Made by a program: the position numbers and the translations under genes | The notes under the pieces: model-generated | Seen by the model: the letters and a program-made list of their open reading frames with translations, nothing else | What the model was told of the DNA's origin: nothing | The model's database searches: none | Shown: in pieces, positions 5,046 through 5,541 of the stretch | How the letters are laid out: each line of letters begins with the position of its first letter | Numbering within the stretch: position 1 is the first letter of the stretch | From: Hyphomicrobiales bacterium | GTDB taxonomy: Bacteria; Pseudomonadota; Alphaproteobacteria; Rhizobiales; Devosiaceae | NCBI GenBank assembly: GCA_028290345.1 | Contig: JAQGKB010000131.1 | Coordinates: forward strand, 1 to 5,541 | DNA: 5,541 nucleotides | Reading direction: 5' to 3'

Positions 5046-5541
5046 TGACTGCCTCCACGACGCGCGCCGGCGCCATCAGCCCGAGCAGTTCCTCGGCGGT
5101 CGCCTCACCGCGCTCTAGCGTCTTCACCAGCTTGCCGCTGCGCAGGATCGACAGCCGATCCGAGAGGCGCAATACCTCGTCCATGCGATGCGAGATGAAC
5201 AGAATGAGCGCACCGGCACGCGCGCGCCTTTCGACCTCGGTGAAAACCGCCTCGCGATCGGCATGGTCGAGCGCGGCTGTCGCTTCGTCAAGAATGAGAA
5301 CGCGCGGATTGCGCACCAGAGCCCGCGCGATGACCACGAGCTGCTGCTGCGCCAGCGGCAAGGTTCCGGCCAGCGCATGCAGCGGCACCGGGGTCTTGGC
5401 GACGATCTTCAGCACGTCGGCAACCCGGGCCTCGCGCTCGCCGCGGGGGATAGCGCGGTTGAACAGCCGGTCCATGCCGAGCAATACGTTGTCGATGACA
5501 TTGCGGTCGGGCGCGATCAGCACTTCCTGGAACACGGTGGC
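5038..5541 (-). CDS. Sugar ABC importer ATPase, first ATP-binding domain, C-terminal part (5' end outside window)
   Basis: The frame enters at the right edge and ends at TGA 5040-5038; 167 residues are visible. A GTG at 5535 could be read as a start but lies inside the Q-loop segment A-T-V-F-Q-E-V, so the true start and the Walker A motif lie beyond the window. Visible in order: Q-loop glutamine (residue 5 of the fragment), degenerate signature L-P-L-A-Q-Q-Q (61-67) in place of L-S-x-G-x-Q-Q, intact Walker B V-L-I-L-D-E (81-86), D-loop A-L-D-H (90-93) and switch histidine in I-S-H-R-M-D-E (116-122). This is the N-terminal-domain type of RbsA/MglA ATPases. It ends ten or so residues after L-L-G-L-M (152-156), just where the inter-domain linker of the fused protein would begin. 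It energises sugar import at the cytoplasmic face of the membrane. Confidence 0.88.
   Translation of the reverse strand, partial: ATVFQEVLIAPDRNVIDNVLLGMDRLFNRAIPRGEREARVADVLKIVAKTPVPLHALAGTLPLAQQQLVVIARALVRNPRVLILDEATAALDHADREAVFTEVERRARAGALILFISHRMDEVLRLSDRLSILRSGKLVKTLERGEATAEELLGLMAPARVVEAVNG
5052..5056 (-). promoter_or_regulatory. Ribosome-binding site inside the domain-1 ORF, serving the domain-2 start
   Basis: On the minus strand GGAGG (5056-5052) is followed by a 6-base spacer and ATG at 5045, an ideal Shine-Dalgarno arrangement. It lies within the last codons of the domain-1 ORF (V-E-A-V-N-G-stop). This supports the ATG as a true start and therefore two separate proteins rather than a sequencing frameshift, although GTG-GAG-GCA is also simply coding sequence. 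Confidence 0.6.

Noticed and set aside
3740..5048. Several long open frames overlapping permease 1 and ATPase domain 2 in other frames and on the plus strand
   Set aside because: The translations are low-complexity Arg/Asp/His/Gly-rich, and the minus-strand frames carry unmistakable ABC transporter motifs.
5533..5535. GTG as the start codon of ATPase domain 1
   Set aside because: The frame is open beyond it, and the codon lies within the Q-loop region, about halfway into a normal ATP-binding domain.
1..5541. tRNA, rRNA, CRISPR array, transposase or insertion-sequence ends
   Set aside because: Nothing in the sequence resembles these: no spaced direct repeats, no transposase motifs and no recognisable RNA gene.

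Overview
The window is GC-rich, compact bacterial DNA. It looks like an alphaproteobacterium of the order Hyphomicrobiales (Rhizobiales), possibly a Mesorhizobium-like genome. That is inferred from family resemblance: a 62-residue protein with a C-R-R-Q-A-A-E-C core, a small exported two-cysteine protein, a PRC-barrel protein, and a CUT2-type sugar ABC importer in a tightly overlapping operon. No database search was possible, so the taxonomy is provisional.

Layout. (1) Positions 1-203 (+) are the 3' end of a PRC-barrel gene. (2) Positions 285-563 (-) encode a 92-residue exported protein, convergent with the first gene and separated from it by a strong hairpin at 218-247. (3) Positions 564-988 hold no gene I can recognise, but contain a perfect dyad (610-623), a run of short stem-loops (735-867) and a hairpin touching the next start codon. 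(4) Positions 989-1177 (+) encode the 62-residue helical protein. (5) From the right edge to 1287 (-) there is one operon: ABC ATPase domain 1 (cut by the window edge), ABC ATPase domain 2, permease 1, permease 2, and a lactonase-family beta-propeller enzyme.

How the operon works together. The two ATPase domains and two permeases make up the inner-membrane part of a ribose/galactose-type (CUT2) importer. The periplasmic sugar-binding protein is not in the window and may lie beyond the right edge. Junctions overlap by 8, 4 and 4 bp, and the lactonase ribosome-binding site overlaps the stop codon of permease 2, so all five genes are probably co-transcribed and translationally coupled. The lactonase suggests that the imported sugar is oxidised to a lactone and then hydrolysed, but the substrate cannot be read from the sequence.

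The most unusual point is the ATPase. In RbsA/MglA-type importers the two ATP-binding domains are normally fused in one chain of about 500 residues. Here they are two overlapping ORFs, and the second has its own well-placed Shine-Dalgarno sequence. The motifs visible also suggest one competent and one heavily degenerate ATP site. I found no clear evidence of a wholly new system, mobile element, CRISPR array, tRNA or rRNA.
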